Source of the DNA: Streptomyces niger | GTDB lineage: Bacteria; Actinomycetota; Actinomycetes; Streptomycetales; Streptomycetaceae | DNA length: 64,000 nucleotides | Direction of reading: 5' to 3' | Assembly: GCF_000718305.1 (NCBI RefSeq) | Contig: NZ_JOFQ01000003.1 | Span: 124,001-188,000, forward strand | In this document: positions 53,214-62,527 of the stretch, one piece after another | Layout: every line of letters starts with the position of its first letter | Position numbering within the stretch: position 1 is the first letter of the stretch | Translations under genes and position numbers: made by a program | The notes under the pieces: model-generated | What the model was told of the DNA's origin: nothing | What the model saw: only the letters and a program-made list of their open reading frames with translations | Databases searched by the model: none

Positions 53214-54149
53214 TCAGCCGGTCGCCGGTACGTCGAGCCGTACGGCGCGGTCGGCGGCGGCCCGTAGCGCCGCCAGCCCCCGGGCGATGCTCTCCTGCTC
53301 CTCGCTCCCGCGGCGCACGCAGGTCAGCACGCGGCGCGACGGCCGCGGATCGCCGTGCACCGGCACGCGGACCACGCCCGGGTGGCCCGAGGTGGACACC
53401 AGGCGCGGTACGAGGCAGACCCCGAGGCCGTGCGTGACCAGCGACAGCACCGCCTGCCACTCGTCGGCGTGGTGCGTCATGCGGGGCGCGAAGCCGGCCG
53501 CGGTGCACAGCGCCCGGGTGAGCCGCTCCTGATCGTGGTGCGCGGAGATCCACTCCTCGGTCGCGGCGTCGAGCAGGGTGACACCCGTGCGACCGGCGAG
53601 GCGGTGCCCGGCGGGCACCACCAGGTCCTGCAGCTCGTCGAGCAACGGCCGCTGCACGAACCGTGGATCGTCCAGCGCCGGACTGTCCGCCAGCGGTATC
53701 AGCACCGCGATGTCCAGCTGCCCGGAGAGCAACTGCCGGAAGCTCTCGGCGGTGTCGGTCTCGCCGATGTGCGTCTCGACGGTCTCGTCAGCGGTGCGCA
53801 GCTCGGCGGCGACCGGCGCCAGCAGGGCCCCCACGCTGGACGCGAACCCGCCGATGCGCAGCGTGCGGTACGGGCTGCGGGCGTGCCGGCCGAGGTCGGC
53901 CCTGACCCGTTCCCACTGCGCGTACAGCTCGTCGGCGTGGCCGAGCAGGACGTGCCCGGCGTCGGTGATGCGGACCTGCCGGCCCTCCCGCCGCAGGATC
54001 TCCACGCCCACCTCGCCGGCGAGCTGGCGGAGCTGCTGGGAGACGGCGGACGGCGACAGGTGCAGAGCCTCGGCGGTGGCGGTGACCGTGCCCTGCGCAT
54101 GCAGGACGCGCAGGGTCTGGAGAAGCCGCAGATCCATCATGCGGGGCAT
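53214..54149 (-). CDS. LysR-family transcriptional regulator
   Basis: This 311-residue protein has an N-terminal LysR helix-turn-helix (MDLRLLQTLRVLHAQGTVTA, then LHLSPSAVSQQLRQLAGEVG) and a periplasmic-binding-like effector domain. It is divergent from the EamA transporter, the standard arrangement in which LysR controls the exporter. An internal ATG nine bases in (MMDLRLL) is an alternative start. Confidence 0.92.
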   Translation of the reverse strand: MPRMMDLRLLQTLRVLHAQGTVTATAEALHLSPSAVSQQLRQLAGEVGVEILRREGRQVRITDAGHVLLGHADELYAQWERVRADLGRHARSPYRTLRIGGFASSVGALLAPVAAELRTADETVETHIGETDTAESFRQLLSGQLDIAVLIPLADSPALDDPRFVQRPLLDELQDLVVPAGHRLAGRTGVTLLDAATEEWISAHHDQERLTRALCTAAGFAPRMTHHADEWQAVLSLVTHGLGVCLVPRLVSTSGHPGVVRVPVHGDPRPSRRVLTCVRRGSEEQESIARGLAALRAAADRAVRLDVPATG

Positions 54150-54230
54150 TCAACCATGCAGCAGCACGGCATGATCCTGTGCGGAAACTTGCGATGGACC
54201 TGCACGATGCGGCGGCGGCACGCTGGCCCC

Positions 54231-55187
54231 ATGGCCGGACCGAAGAACGCCCTGATGACAGACGACGCCGCCCCGGCGGGGGAGGGCGCCGCCGACCGGG
54301 CCGTACGCCGGCGGCGCGGCCGGCGCGTCCCGGCACCCGCGCTCGTGCTGGGCAGCGTGTGCAGCGTCCAGATCGGCCAGGCCCTCGGGAAGGGGCTGTT
54401 CGGCACCGTCGGCGGGCCGTGGGGAGCGGTCGCGCTGCGGCTGGGCCTCGCCGCGGCTCTGCTGCTCGCGGTGTGGCGGCCGCGGCTGCCGGAACGGCGC
54501 GGCGACCTCCTCGCCGTACTCGCCCTCGGCACCGCGATAGCCGGCATGAACCTGGTGTACCCGGCGCTGCGCCACCTGCCCCTGGGTGCCGCGGTGACCA
54601 TCCAGCTCACCGGCCCGCTGGTGGTGTCGCTGCTGGCCGTACGGCGACGGCGCGACGCGGCCTGGGGCCTCCTGGCCGTCGTGGGTCTCTTCCTCTTCAC
54701 CGATCCCGGCTCGGCCCGGTCGCTGCCGCTCATCGGCGTGGCGTTCGCGGTGGCCTCCGCTGTCGCCATGGGCACGTACCTGCTGCTCAGCCGGCACGTC
54801 GGGGCGCGGATGACCGGGGGCGGGCCGCTGGCGCTCGCCGTCGCCTGGGCCGCACTGCTCTCCCTGCCGGCCGGCGTGGCCGAGAGCGGCACACGGCTGC
54901 TGGCCCCCGCCGCCCTGGCCCTCGGACTGCTGGTCGCCGTCCTCTCCGCCGCGGTGCCCTACTCCCTGGAGCTGACCGCGCTGCGCCGGCTCCCCGCCCG
55001 GACGGTCGGGGTGCTGCAGAGCCTGGAGCCCGTGGTGGCGGGGCTGGCCGGGGCGGTGCTGCTGGACGAGACCCTGTCGGCGGCGCAGTGGGCGGCCACC
55101 GGCTGCATCGCCCTCGCCTCGGCGGGCGCCGTCTCCGGTACGGCCCGGCGGCCGGACGGGGGCGAACAAATCAGTGCTTACCGGTGA
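54231..55187 (+). CDS. EamA-family (DMT) transporter
   Basis: This 318-residue protein has ten hydrophobic helices in two EamA repeats, including PLGAAVTIQLTGPLVVSLLA and RTVGVLQSLEPVVAGLAGAV, which resemble RhtA-like threonine/homoserine and metabolite exporters. A basic N-terminal stretch (RRRRGRR) precedes the first helix. Start site evidence is weak; the ATG at 54231 is chosen over one at 54255. It is probably regulated by the divergent LysR. Confidence 0.85.
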   Translation: MAGPKNALMTDDAAPAGEGAADRAVRRRRGRRVPAPALVLGSVCSVQIGQALGKGLFGTVGGPWGAVALRLGLAAALLLAVWRPRLPERRGDLLAVLALGTAIAGMNLVYPALRHLPLGAAVTIQLTGPLVVSLLAVRRRRDAAWGLLAVVGLFLFTDPGSARSLPLIGVAFAVASAVAMGTYLLLSRHVGARMTGGGPLALAVAWAALLSLPAGVAESGTRLLAPAALALGLLVAVLSAAVPYSLELTALRRLPARTVGVLQSLEPVVAGLAGAVLLDETLSAAQWAATGCIALASAGAVSGTARRPDGGEQISAYR

Positions 55188-55343
55188 AGGGCCACTTGTT
55201 GGCGAAGAGTTCATCTTTTTTGGCTTGCTCGTACAACCTTTCGGTTACCTCGATGATCTTCACCGTCGAGTCAACAGACTCCTCGAATCACGGGCCCACC
55301 GGAACACCCGGCTCCAGGGCCCCTTCTCCACTTGGGGAAACAC

Positions 55344-56237
55344 ATGCGTAGACGCGCCACTGTCGCCGCCGTGAGCGGTGCTCTGGCCCTTTCCGCCCTC
55401 GTGATACCGGCCGCGCAGGCCGACGCCGGCCCGACGGGCGACGCCGCGGTGGCCGCGAAGGCGGCGCAGGAGGCGGCCGTGCAGCAGGCCGCCCCGGCGA
55501 AGCAGAAGGCCGTGCCGTCCGCCCTGCGGGCCGCCGAGGCCGGCGACCCCACGATCTCCAACGTCGTCGTCAACGGCGGCAAGGACGTGGTGGTCGGCAC
55601 CACCAACACCAAGACGGTGACGGTCACCTTCACCGCCACCGACGACTCGGGGATCCTCTCGGCCACGGCCCTCCTGTGGCACGGCGGTTCCACCTTCGAC
55701 GACATGGACACCGGCGTCGTCCCGAACGAGGACGAGGCCACCTGCACGGCCACCTCGGCCACCACGGCCAAGTGCAAGCAGACGTTCACGTTCGACCCGC
55801 AGTACCAGCTGACCAACGCCGCGGCCGGCACCTGGAAGGTGTGGGCGCTCGCGCAGGGCAACGACTACGCCTACATCCAGAAGGACAACGTGAAGTCCTT
55901 CGCGGTGAAGCGCTACGCCAAGCTCACCGCCAACGCCTCGCCCGAGCCGGTCACCAAGGGCAAGACCATCACCATCACCGGGTCGCTGACCCGGGCCAAC
56001 TGGGACACGTCCAAGTACGCGGGCTACACCAAGCAGTCGGTGAAGCTCCAGTCGCGTTCCGCGAGCGGCTCCACGTACTCCACGCTGAAGACGTACACCT
56101 CCGGCAGTGGCTCGACCGCGGGCCAGGTGAAGACCACCCGCACCGCCACCACCGACACCTGCTGGCGGTACAACTTCGCCGGCACCTCCACCACCCCGGC
56201 GGTGGTTTCCACCGGCGACTGCGTCGACGTGCGCTGA
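55344..56237 (+). CDS. Secreted protein with Ig-like folds (DUF5707-like)
   Basis: This 297-residue precursor has a signal peptide ending near IPAAQADA, an Ala/Gln/Lys-rich linker (30-65), then a beta-sandwich domain (VVVNGGKDVVVGTTNTKTVT, then FTATDDSGILSATALLWHGG) and a second beta domain from about residue 200. Two cysteine pairs (EDEATCTATS/TAKCKQT and TDTCWRY/TGDCVDV) suggest disulfides. It resembles DUF5707-type Streptomyces secreted proteins; function is unknown. GGGGA precedes the ATG at 55344. The 156-bp upstream region is markedly AT-richer than its surroundings and probably holds its promoter. Confidence 0.75.
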   Translation: MRRRATVAAVSGALALSALVIPAAQADAGPTGDAAVAAKAAQEAAVQQAAPAKQKAVPSALRAAEAGDPTISNVVVNGGKDVVVGTTNTKTVTVTFTATDDSGILSATALLWHGGSTFDDMDTGVVPNEDEATCTATSATTAKCKQTFTFDPQYQLTNAAAGTWKVWALAQGNDYAYIQKDNVKSFAVKRYAKLTANASPEPVTKGKTITITGSLTRANWDTSKYAGYTKQSVKLQSRSASGSTYSTLKTYTSGSGSTAGQVKTTRTATTDTCWRYNFAGTSTTPAVVSTGDCVDVR

Positions 56238-56252
56238 TCACGCCGCCCTTCG

Positions 56253-56278
56253 CGGCCCGCTCCTCCGGGGGCGGGCCG
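56253..56278. terminator. Bidirectional hairpin between convergent genes
   Basis: CGGCCCGC (56253-56260) pairs with GCGGGCCG (56271-56278) around 10 nt, between the secreted-protein gene and the dehydrogenase gene, where either transcript could end. Confidence 0.5.
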
Positions 56279-56355
56279 TAACCTCCTCCGGCGGCACCTC
56301 GTTGCCGAGAGACAAGTGCGACCGTCGGAGCGCTGGCTGTCCTGGCGCTCGACAG

Positions 56356-57465
56356 CTACGCCTTCTCCCTGCTCACCGGGACGTCGCGACGGGCGCGTGC
56401 GGCCGCGTGTGGACCGAGTCCCTCATCGCCAGCGGCATGCTGGTCCAGGCGGAGCATGACCTTGCTGCTGCCGCTCGTGCGGTCGGCGGCGACGGCCAGC
56501 GCCCGGTCCGCCTCCGTCAGGCCGAAGCGGTGGGTGATGACGGGCGACACGTCCAGGCCCTGGCGCAGGGCTTCGAGCGCGTCGTCGATCTCCTCGGCGA
56601 AGCGGTACGAGCCGATCCAGGTGATCTCGCGGGTGACGAGGTCGCCGAGCGCCGCGGGCGCCACCGCGCCGGGGAGGTTGCCGACCTGTACGAGCGTGCC
56701 GCCGCGCGCGGTCGCCCGGAGGACCGGGCCGAGCGCGGCCGGCGCGCCGGACGCCTCGAAGACCAGCTCCACGTCCGCCGGCAGCGCCTCGCCCCGGCCG
56801 AGGTCGACCGTCGCGTCCGCGCCCATCCCCCGCGCCACCGCGAGGGAGGCGGCGGAGAGGTCGGCGGCGATCACCGTGCCGGCGCCGCGGTGCTTCGCCG
56901 CGGCCACCACCAGCGAGCCGATCGGCCCGGCCCCGTTGACCAGGACGGTCTTCCCGCGTACGGTCCCGGCCCGGTGCACGGCGTGCAGGGCCACCGCCAG
57001 CGGCTCCGCGAGCGCGCCGTGCTCGGTGGACACGTTCGCCGGCAGCGGCCTGACCTGCGCCGCGCGGACCACCCGGTACTCGCTGAACCCGCCGTCGGTG
57101 TGCGGGTGGAGGGCGGCGGACCCGAAGTAGCGGATCCGGGGGTGGAGGTTGGTCCGGCCCGCGAGCCGGTCGGGCAGCGGCTCGTCGCCGACCGGCGTGG
57201 CCGGGTGGACGGTGACCGCGCTGCCCTCCGTCAGGCCCTCGACGCCGTCGCCGAGCGCGGCGATCCGGCCGGCGACCTCGTGGCCGAGCACCAGCGGGTC
57301 CTTGAGTACGGCCGTACCGGTCCCGCCGTGCTTCCAGTAGCCGATGTCGGAGCCGCAGATGCCGCCCCACTCCATGGCGAGCAGTACCTCGCCGGGGCCC
57401 GGTACCGGGTCCGGGCGTTCGTCGATCCGGAGGTCACCGGGACCGTGCACGACAACTGACTTCAT
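56356..57465 (-). CDS. Zinc-dependent sugar-acid dehydrogenase (L-idonate/L-gulonate 5-dehydrogenase-like)
   Basis: This 369-residue MDR-superfamily enzyme has the catalytic zinc site GGICGSDIGYWKHGG and LGHEVAGRI, and the NAD motif VLVNGAGPIGSLVVAAAKHR. It lacks the usual four-cysteine structural zinc loop, as in idonate 5-dehydrogenases. Such enzymes oxidise L-idonate or L-gulonate at C5, the latter giving D-fructuronate. It is coupled by ATGA to the MFS gene and downstream of fructuronate-reductase and ManD genes, which fits the L-gulonate to D-fructuronate to D-mannonate to KDG route. Confidence 0.85.
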   Translation of the reverse strand: MKSVVVHGPGDLRIDERPDPVPGPGEVLLAMEWGGICGSDIGYWKHGGTGTAVLKDPLVLGHEVAGRIAALGDGVEGLTEGSAVTVHPATPVGDEPLPDRLAGRTNLHPRIRYFGSAALHPHTDGGFSEYRVVRAAQVRPLPANVSTEHGALAEPLAVALHAVHRAGTVRGKTVLVNGAGPIGSLVVAAAKHRGAGTVIAADLSAASLAVARGMGADATVDLGRGEALPADVELVFEASGAPAALGPVLRATARGGTLVQVGNLPGAVAPAALGDLVTREITWIGSYRFAEEIDDALEALRQGLDVSPVITHRFGLTEADRALAVAADRTSGSSKVMLRLDQHAAGDEGLGPHAAARARRDVPVSREKA

Positions 57466-58859
57466 ACGGCGTCCTCCAGACGCACCAGGTCACGCCCGCG
57501 GGTTTCGGGGGCGAGGACGATGGAGACGAGGGTGATGAGCGAGTAGCCGATCAGCATGGCCGCGACGGGCCACCAACTGCCGGTGACGGCGGTGAGGGTG
57601 GCCGCGACGACGGGGCCGATGGCGGTGGCGAGGATGCCGCCGATCTCCTTGGCGAGCGCGAGCTGGGTGAAGCGGGTCCGGGCGCCGAAGAGTTCGGCCA
57701 TGGTCACGCTCTCCAGCGAGAACAGGCCCAGGACACCGACGTTGAGCCCGATGATCATGCCGGCCATGACGCCGGCCGTGCTGCCGGAGGCGATGAGCAG
57801 CAGCACCGGGAACGCCAGGACGATGGTGAGCACGGTGAGCGCGATGTAGAGCGGACGGCGGCCGAACCGGTCGCCGAGCAGCCCGATCAGCGGCACGGTG
57901 GCGAAGCCCAGCAGCGAGCCCCAGACGATGGCGTCGGTGGGTACGGAGCGGTCGGCGCCCAGCGTGGTGGCGATGTAGCCGACGAGGAAGGTCTGGACGA
58001 GGCCCGAGTTGCCCGCCTGGCCGAAGCGCAGCCCGAGGGAGAGGAAGAAGGCCTTGCCCTTGCGCTGGCGGAGGCCGGCTTCGAGGACGCTCTGCTGCTG
58101 CTCCTCGACGGTGTCCCGGGCGACGGCGGTGGCGACCTCGGCGCGGGACATCGCCACGCCGTCCACCACGTCGGCCCGCTCCTCGAAGACCGGGCTCTCC
58201 TTGAGGTTCCGGCGCAGCCAGACGGCGAAGAGCAGCAGCGCGAAGCTCAGCAGGAACGGCAGCCGCCAGCCCCAGGTGACCAGTTGGTCCTCGCTCAGCA
58301 CGGCGAGCATCACGGCCCACAGGCCGGAGGCGGCCAGGGTGCCGGAGTTGGTACCGAGGGAGACCAGGGAGGAGATCAGGCCCCGGCGCCGGGCGGGCGC
58401 GTACTCGGCGAGCATGACCGTCGCCCCGGCGATCTCGGCACCGGCGCCGAAGCCCTGCACGAGCCGCAGCACCACCAGGAGGATCGGCGCGAAGATGCCG
58501 ATCATCCCGTACGTGGGCAGCACGCCGATCAGCGTGGTGGAGGCTCCCATCAGCAGGATGGTGAGGAAGAGGACCTTCTTGCGGCCGATGCGGTCGCCCA
58601 TCCGGCCGAAGTACAGGGCGCCGGCGAGCCGGGCGACGTAGCCGACGCCGTAGGTCGCCATGGCGGCGATCAGGCCGATCGCCGGGCTGACGTCGGGGAA
58701 GAAGATCTTGTTGAAGACGACGGCGGCCGCCAGCGAGTAGAGCTGGAAGTCCATGAACTCCATGGCGGTGCCCAGCCAGCCGGATACGGCTGCCCTGGTG
58801 AGGTCGCGGGTGGTTCTCCGCGCGGGGCTGGTCGGCTCCGTCTGTGTCGTGTCCGTCAT
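57462..58859 (-). CDS. MFS transporter of the metabolite:H+ symporter type
   Basis: This 465-residue, 12-helix protein has the MHS signatures GRMGDRIGRKKVLFLTILLM after helix 2 and GDRFGRRPLYIALTVLTIVL in the second half, with LVQGFGAGAEIAGATVMLAE between. Its place in a sugar-acid operon suggests uptake of L-gulonate, L-idonate or a hexuronate. GGAG precedes the ATG. It lies 71 bp after the reductase gene. Confidence 0.9.
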   Translation of the reverse strand: MTDTTQTEPTSPARRTTRDLTRAAVSGWLGTAMEFMDFQLYSLAAAVVFNKIFFPDVSPAIGLIAAMATYGVGYVARLAGALYFGRMGDRIGRKKVLFLTILLMGASTTLIGVLPTYGMIGIFAPILLVVLRLVQGFGAGAEIAGATVMLAEYAPARRRGLISSLVSLGTNSGTLAASGLWAVMLAVLSEDQLVTWGWRLPFLLSFALLLFAVWLRRNLKESPVFEERADVVDGVAMSRAEVATAVARDTVEEQQQSVLEAGLRQRKGKAFFLSLGLRFGQAGNSGLVQTFLVGYIATTLGADRSVPTDAIVWGSLLGFATVPLIGLLGDRFGRRPLYIALTVLTIVLAFPVLLLIASGSTAGVMAGMIIGLNVGVLGLFSLESVTMAELFGARTRFTQLALAKEIGGILATAIGPVVAATLTAVTGSWWPVAAMLIGYSLITLVSIVLAPETRGRDLVRLEDAV

Positions 58860-58930
58860 GAGGAACTCCGTTGTTCTCCGGCCGTGCGGGAGGGGGACGG
58901 GTGAGCGGGGGGTACCGGGCCCGGGTGGTG

Positions 58931-60394
58931 TCAGATCTCGATGCGGCCGGCGCGCAGCGCGGGGAGCCGGGCCGCGACGGCACCGACGAGGCCCGCGTCG
59001 TCGGCCAGGTCGGCGGCGCCGAGCGTGCCGAGCAGCCGGCGGACCGTGTCCTCGGGGCCCCTACCGTCCTGCCAGCAGCGCCCCAAGGCGGGCGCCGCGG
59101 GGTCCGTCGTGCCGAAGAGCTGGCCGCCGTCGTCGGTGAGGCGCGTGGCGTTCGCCCAGGCGGCGAGGGCGAGTTCGAGGACCGGGGTGGCGGTGGAGCC
59201 GGCGCGCAGCGTGCGCAGTGCGTCCAGCCACCTCTCGGGGATCTTCAGCGACCCGTCGGAGCCGATCTGCCGCAGCAGGTGCCGTACGCCGGGGTTGCCG
59301 AACCGCTCGACCAGGTCGTCGGCGTAGCCCGCCGGGTCGGGGCCGCCGGCGGGCAGCGTCGGGGCGACCTCGGCGCACAGGGAGCGGACGAGCCGTTCGC
59401 CCCAGCCGGTCGCCATGGCGTCGGCGACGGTCGTAAGGCCCGCCGCCGCGCCCAGGTGGGCCAGTGCCGAGTGGCAGCCGTTGAGCAGCCGCAACTTGGT
59501 GAGCTGGTACGGCCCGACGTCGGGTACGAACAGGGCGCCGTCCAGCTGCCACGGGGGGCGCGGCCCGGCGAAGGCGTCCTCCAGGACCCACTGCCGGTAC
59601 GGTTCGCCGACGACCGGCAGCGCGTCGTGCACGCCGAGCGCGGCCCGCGCCGCCTGACGGTCCGCCTCGGTGGTCGCCGGCACGATGCGGTCCACGATCG
59701 TCGAGGGGAACGCGACCGAGGCGGCCATCCAGTCCAGTACGGCCTGCCGGTCCGGCCACGGCGCCGCCGCGACGAAGTCGCGGACCACCCGGCCGAGCGC
59801 GGCACCGTTGGCCGCCATGTTGTCGCAGGACACGACGGTGACGGGCGCGCCGCCGGCCCGCATCCGCGCGGCGAGCCCGGCGGCGATCCGGCCGATGACG
59901 GTGGTGAGCGCCGCCGGGTCCGCCGCCGCTGCGAGGTCGGCGGCGATCGCGGGCGCCGCGGTGTCCAGCGCGCCGGTGTCCGCGCGGCGGTGGTAGCCCT
60001 TCTCGGTGATCGTCAGGGTCAGCACCGAGACGTCGGGCGCGGTGAGCAGCGCGTCGAGCCGTGCGGCGGCGGGCCGCATGCCCAGCGCCTCGACGACGGC
60101 GCCGGACACGCGGGTGACCGTGTGGGCCGGGCGCAGCTCGGTCAGCGAGTAGAGGCAGTCCTGGGCCCGCAGTTCGGCCGCGGTCCCATCGGAGCGCGGG
60201 GCGACGGCGGCGATGCCCCAGGGCTCCCCGGAGCGGCAGGCGGCGTTCTCCGTGTAGCGGGCCTGGTGCGCCCGGTGGAAGGCGCCGAGCCCGAAGTGGA
60301 CGATGCGGGGCCGGAGTTCGCGGGGATCCACGGGCGGCCGCAGGTGCTCCGGGACGCGGGACAGGGCGGCGAGGTTCAGCGCGGGGGCGGTCAT
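58931..60394 (-). CDS. Mannitol dehydrogenase/fructuronate reductase family protein (copy 2)
   Basis: This 487-residue protein is close in length to E. coli UxuB (486). It shows RIVHFGLGAFHRAHQARYTE, VVSCDNMAANG, IVDRIVPATTEADRQ, KLRLLNGCHSALAHLG and RQIGSDGSLKIPER. It is a paralogue of the enzyme at 50.0-51.5 kb with matching motif order. I start it at the ATG at 60394; a GTG at 60403 overlapping the ManD stop (GTGA) is an equally plausible coupled start. It is probably D-fructuronate reductase making D-mannonate for the upstream-encoded dehydratase. Confidence 0.87.
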   Translation of the reverse strand: MTAPALNLAALSRVPEHLRPPVDPRELRPRIVHFGLGAFHRAHQARYTENAACRSGEPWGIAAVAPRSDGTAAELRAQDCLYSLTELRPAHTVTRVSGAVVEALGMRPAAARLDALLTAPDVSVLTLTITEKGYHRRADTGALDTAAPAIAADLAAAADPAALTTVIGRIAAGLAARMRAGGAPVTVVSCDNMAANGAALGRVVRDFVAAAPWPDRQAVLDWMAASVAFPSTIVDRIVPATTEADRQAARAALGVHDALPVVGEPYRQWVLEDAFAGPRPPWQLDGALFVPDVGPYQLTKLRLLNGCHSALAHLGAAAGLTTVADAMATGWGERLVRSLCAEVAPTLPAGGPDPAGYADDLVERFGNPGVRHLLRQIGSDGSLKIPERWLDALRTLRAGSTATPVLELALAAWANATRLTDDGGQLFGTTDPAAPALGRCWQDGRGPEDTVRRLLGTLGAADLADDAGLVGAVAARLPALRAGRIEI

Positions 60395-60399
60395 GGCGG

Positions 60400-61608
60400 T
60401 CACCAGTCGTGCACGGAGCCGTCGAGGCGGCGCGCGACGGGGAGGTAGCGGGCCTGGTACGGGAAGCGTTCGGCGGCCTTCTCGTCGTACTCGACGCCGA
60501 GGCCCGGCTCCTCGGACACGTGCAGCATGCCGTCGGCGAACGTCACACCGCTGCGGAAGACCTCGCCCGTCTCGTCCGCGTGCGCCATGTACTCCTGGAT
60601 GCCGAAGTTGGGCACCGCGGTGTCGAGGTGGACGGCGGCGGCGAGGGTCACGGGGGAGAGGTCGGTCGCGCCGTGCGAACCGGTCCTGACCTGGTACAGC
60701 GCGGCCAGGTCGAAGATGCGGCGCAGGTGCGTGAGGCCGCCGGCGTGCACCACGCTGGTGCGGACGTAGTCGATCAGCTGCTCGGTGATCAGGTGCTGGA
60801 CGTCCCAGATCGAGTTCAGCACCTCGCCCACGGCCAGCGGCGTCGTGGTGTGCTGCCGGACGATCCGGAAGGACTCCTGGTTCTCGACCGGCGTCGGGTC
60901 CTCCATCCAGAACAGCCGGCAGTCCTCGACCTGCTTGCCGAAGCGGGCCGCCTCGATGGGGGTGAGCCGGTGGTGGACGTCGTGCAGCAGGTGGAAGCCG
61001 AAGCCGAAGCGCTCGCGGACCGCCGCCAGGTAGCCGGGCGCGAACCGCAGGTAGGCCTCGGTGTCCCAGGGCTGCTCCTCGGGCAGGGAGCTCGCGGCCG
61101 GCTCGTAGACCTTGCCCTTGCGTACGCCGTAGGTGCCGCCGACGTCCGGGACGGCGGCCTGGGCGCGCACGGCCTTGAAGCCGAGGTCGAGGAACCGGTC
61201 GACGTCGTCGAGGAGCGCCGCGGTGTCGGTGCCGCTGGCGTGCCCGTAGACCATGACGCCGTCGCGCGAGCGGCCGCCGAGCAGCTGGTAGACCGGCAGG
61301 CCCGCGACCTTGCCCTTGATGTCCCACAGCGCGGTGTCCACCGCGGCGATCGCGGTCATGGTCACCGGGCCGCGGCGCCAGTACGCACCCCGGTACAGGT
61401 ACTGCCAGATGTCCTCGATGCGGGCCGGGTCCTTGCCGAGGAGCAGGGGGACGAGGTGGTCCTGCAGATAGCTCGCCACGGCCAGCTCGCGGCCGTTCAG
61501 CGTGGCGTCGCCCAGGCCGGTCACGCCGTCCGAGGTGGTGATGCGCAGGGTGACGAAAGTCCGCCCCGGAGAGGCGACGAACACCTCGGCACGCTCGATC
61601 TTGCTCAC
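60400..61608 (-). CDS. Mannonate dehydratase family protein, enolase superfamily (copy 2)
   Basis: This 402-residue ManD-family protein carries [72 protein letters not shown] and AVGEVLN, covering the three metal ligands and the barrel histidine. Compared with copy 1 it has proline rather than valine after the ED of the second metal motif, one of several active-site-adjacent differences that may separate their substrates. The GTG at 61608 has AAGGAG upstream. It is the first gene of the leftward sugar-acid operon and is divergent from the GntR gene. Confidence 0.88.
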   Translation of the reverse strand: MSKIERAEVFVASPGRTFVTLRITTSDGVTGLGDATLNGRELAVASYLQDHLVPLLLGKDPARIEDIWQYLYRGAYWRRGPVTMTAIAAVDTALWDIKGKVAGLPVYQLLGGRSRDGVMVYGHASGTDTAALLDDVDRFLDLGFKAVRAQAAVPDVGGTYGVRKGKVYEPAASSLPEEQPWDTEAYLRFAPGYLAAVRERFGFGFHLLHDVHHRLTPIEAARFGKQVEDCRLFWMEDPTPVENQESFRIVRQHTTTPLAVGEVLNSIWDVQHLITEQLIDYVRTSVVHAGGLTHLRRIFDLAALYQVRTGSHGATDLSPVTLAAAVHLDTAVPNFGIQEYMAHADETGEVFRSGVTFADGMLHVSEEPGLGVEYDEKAAERFPYQARYLPVARRLDGSVHDW

Positions 61609-61691
61609 AGAAATCTTGCTCCTTCGGAATCCGCAGCGCGGCCGGCGGCCTGCGCCGATCCGGGCGCACGGCGCACGCCACCCTCGGGCGA

Positions 61692-61716
61692 CTGGTCGAC
61701 CAGCACTGGTATACAA
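61692..61716. promoter_or_regulatory. Operator candidates between ManD copy 2 and gntR
   Basis: CTGGTCGACCAG (61692-61703) is a perfect 12-bp palindrome. It is followed at 61707-61716 by TGGTATACAA, close to the TGGTATACCA core bound by UxuR/ExuR-type GntR proteins. A partial copy, GATCGACCAG, lies near 61755. They sit in the divergent promoter region. Confidence 0.5.
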
Positions 61717-61803
61717 GCATTGGTCGTACAGGTGCGCAATACTTTGGAAACATCGATCGACCAGCGAGGCGGCGGAAGTGCCGAGCCCCGATACGATGAG
61801 CGC

Positions 61804-62517
61804 ATGGCCCGATCGAACCGGCAGCGAACCAGTCGCCGCGCCGTCTACGAGACGCTGCGCCGCAAGGTGCTGACCCTTGAGCTCCCGCCGGGAGCGGCGC
61901 TGTCCGAGAACGAGCTCGGGGCGTCCCTCGGGGTGAGCAGGACCCCGGTCAGGGAGAGCCTGATCCTGCTGTCCCAGGAAGGCCTGGTGCAGATCTTCCC
62001 GCAGGTCGGGTCCTTCGTCTCGCGCGTCGACCCGGCCAAGGTGGCCGACGCGCAGTTCCTGCGGGAGGCCGTGGAACTGGCCGCCCTGGACGACCTCCCG
62101 GCCGAGCTCGACCCCGAGCTGGTCGAGGAGCTGCGCCACAACCTCGCGGAGCAGCGCCGGCCCGGCCTGGGCCTGGAGGACTTCTTCGAGCTGGACGAGG
62201 CCTTCCACCACACCCTGCTGCGGCTGAGCGGCCACGGCAGCGCCTGGGCCACCGTGGTCTCGGCCAAGGGCCACCTCGACCGGGCGCGCCGGCTCGGCCT
62301 CTACGAGACCGCCTCGCCGGAGGGGTTCGCCGCGCAGCACGTCGAGATCTTCGACGCGGTCCTCGCGGGCGACGCCGCACTGGTCCGCTCCGCCATGCGC
62401 ACCCACCTCCGCGCCGTCTTCGACGACGTCGAACGCGTCCGCGCCCGCTCCCCCGAACTCTTCGCCACGGACACCGGCTCCGTCCCCGTACGCCGCAACG
62501 TCGTCGTCTGGGAGTGA
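61804..62517 (+). CDS. GntR-family (FadR/UxuR-like) transcriptional regulator
   Basis: This 237-residue protein has a GntR winged helix ([20 protein letters not shown], then [20 protein letters not shown]) and a helical FCD effector domain ([20 protein letters not shown], then [20 protein letters not shown]) with metal-binding Asp/His positions. FCD regulators bind small organic acids such as hexuronates. It is divergent from the ManD copy 2 operon and likely represses it until the acid substrate appears. Confidence 0.92.
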   Translation: MARSNRQRTSRRAVYETLRRKVLTLELPPGAALSENELGASLGVSRTPVRESLILLSQEGLVQIFPQVGSFVSRVDPAKVADAQFLREAVELAALDDLPAELDPELVEELRHNLAEQRRPGLGLEDFFELDEAFHHTLLRLSGHGSAWATVVSAKGHLDRARRLGLYETASPEGFAAQHVEIFDAVLAGDAALVRSAMRTHLRAVFDDVERVRARSPELFATDTGSVPVRRNVVVWE

Positions 62518-62527
62518 CGGGCCGGCC

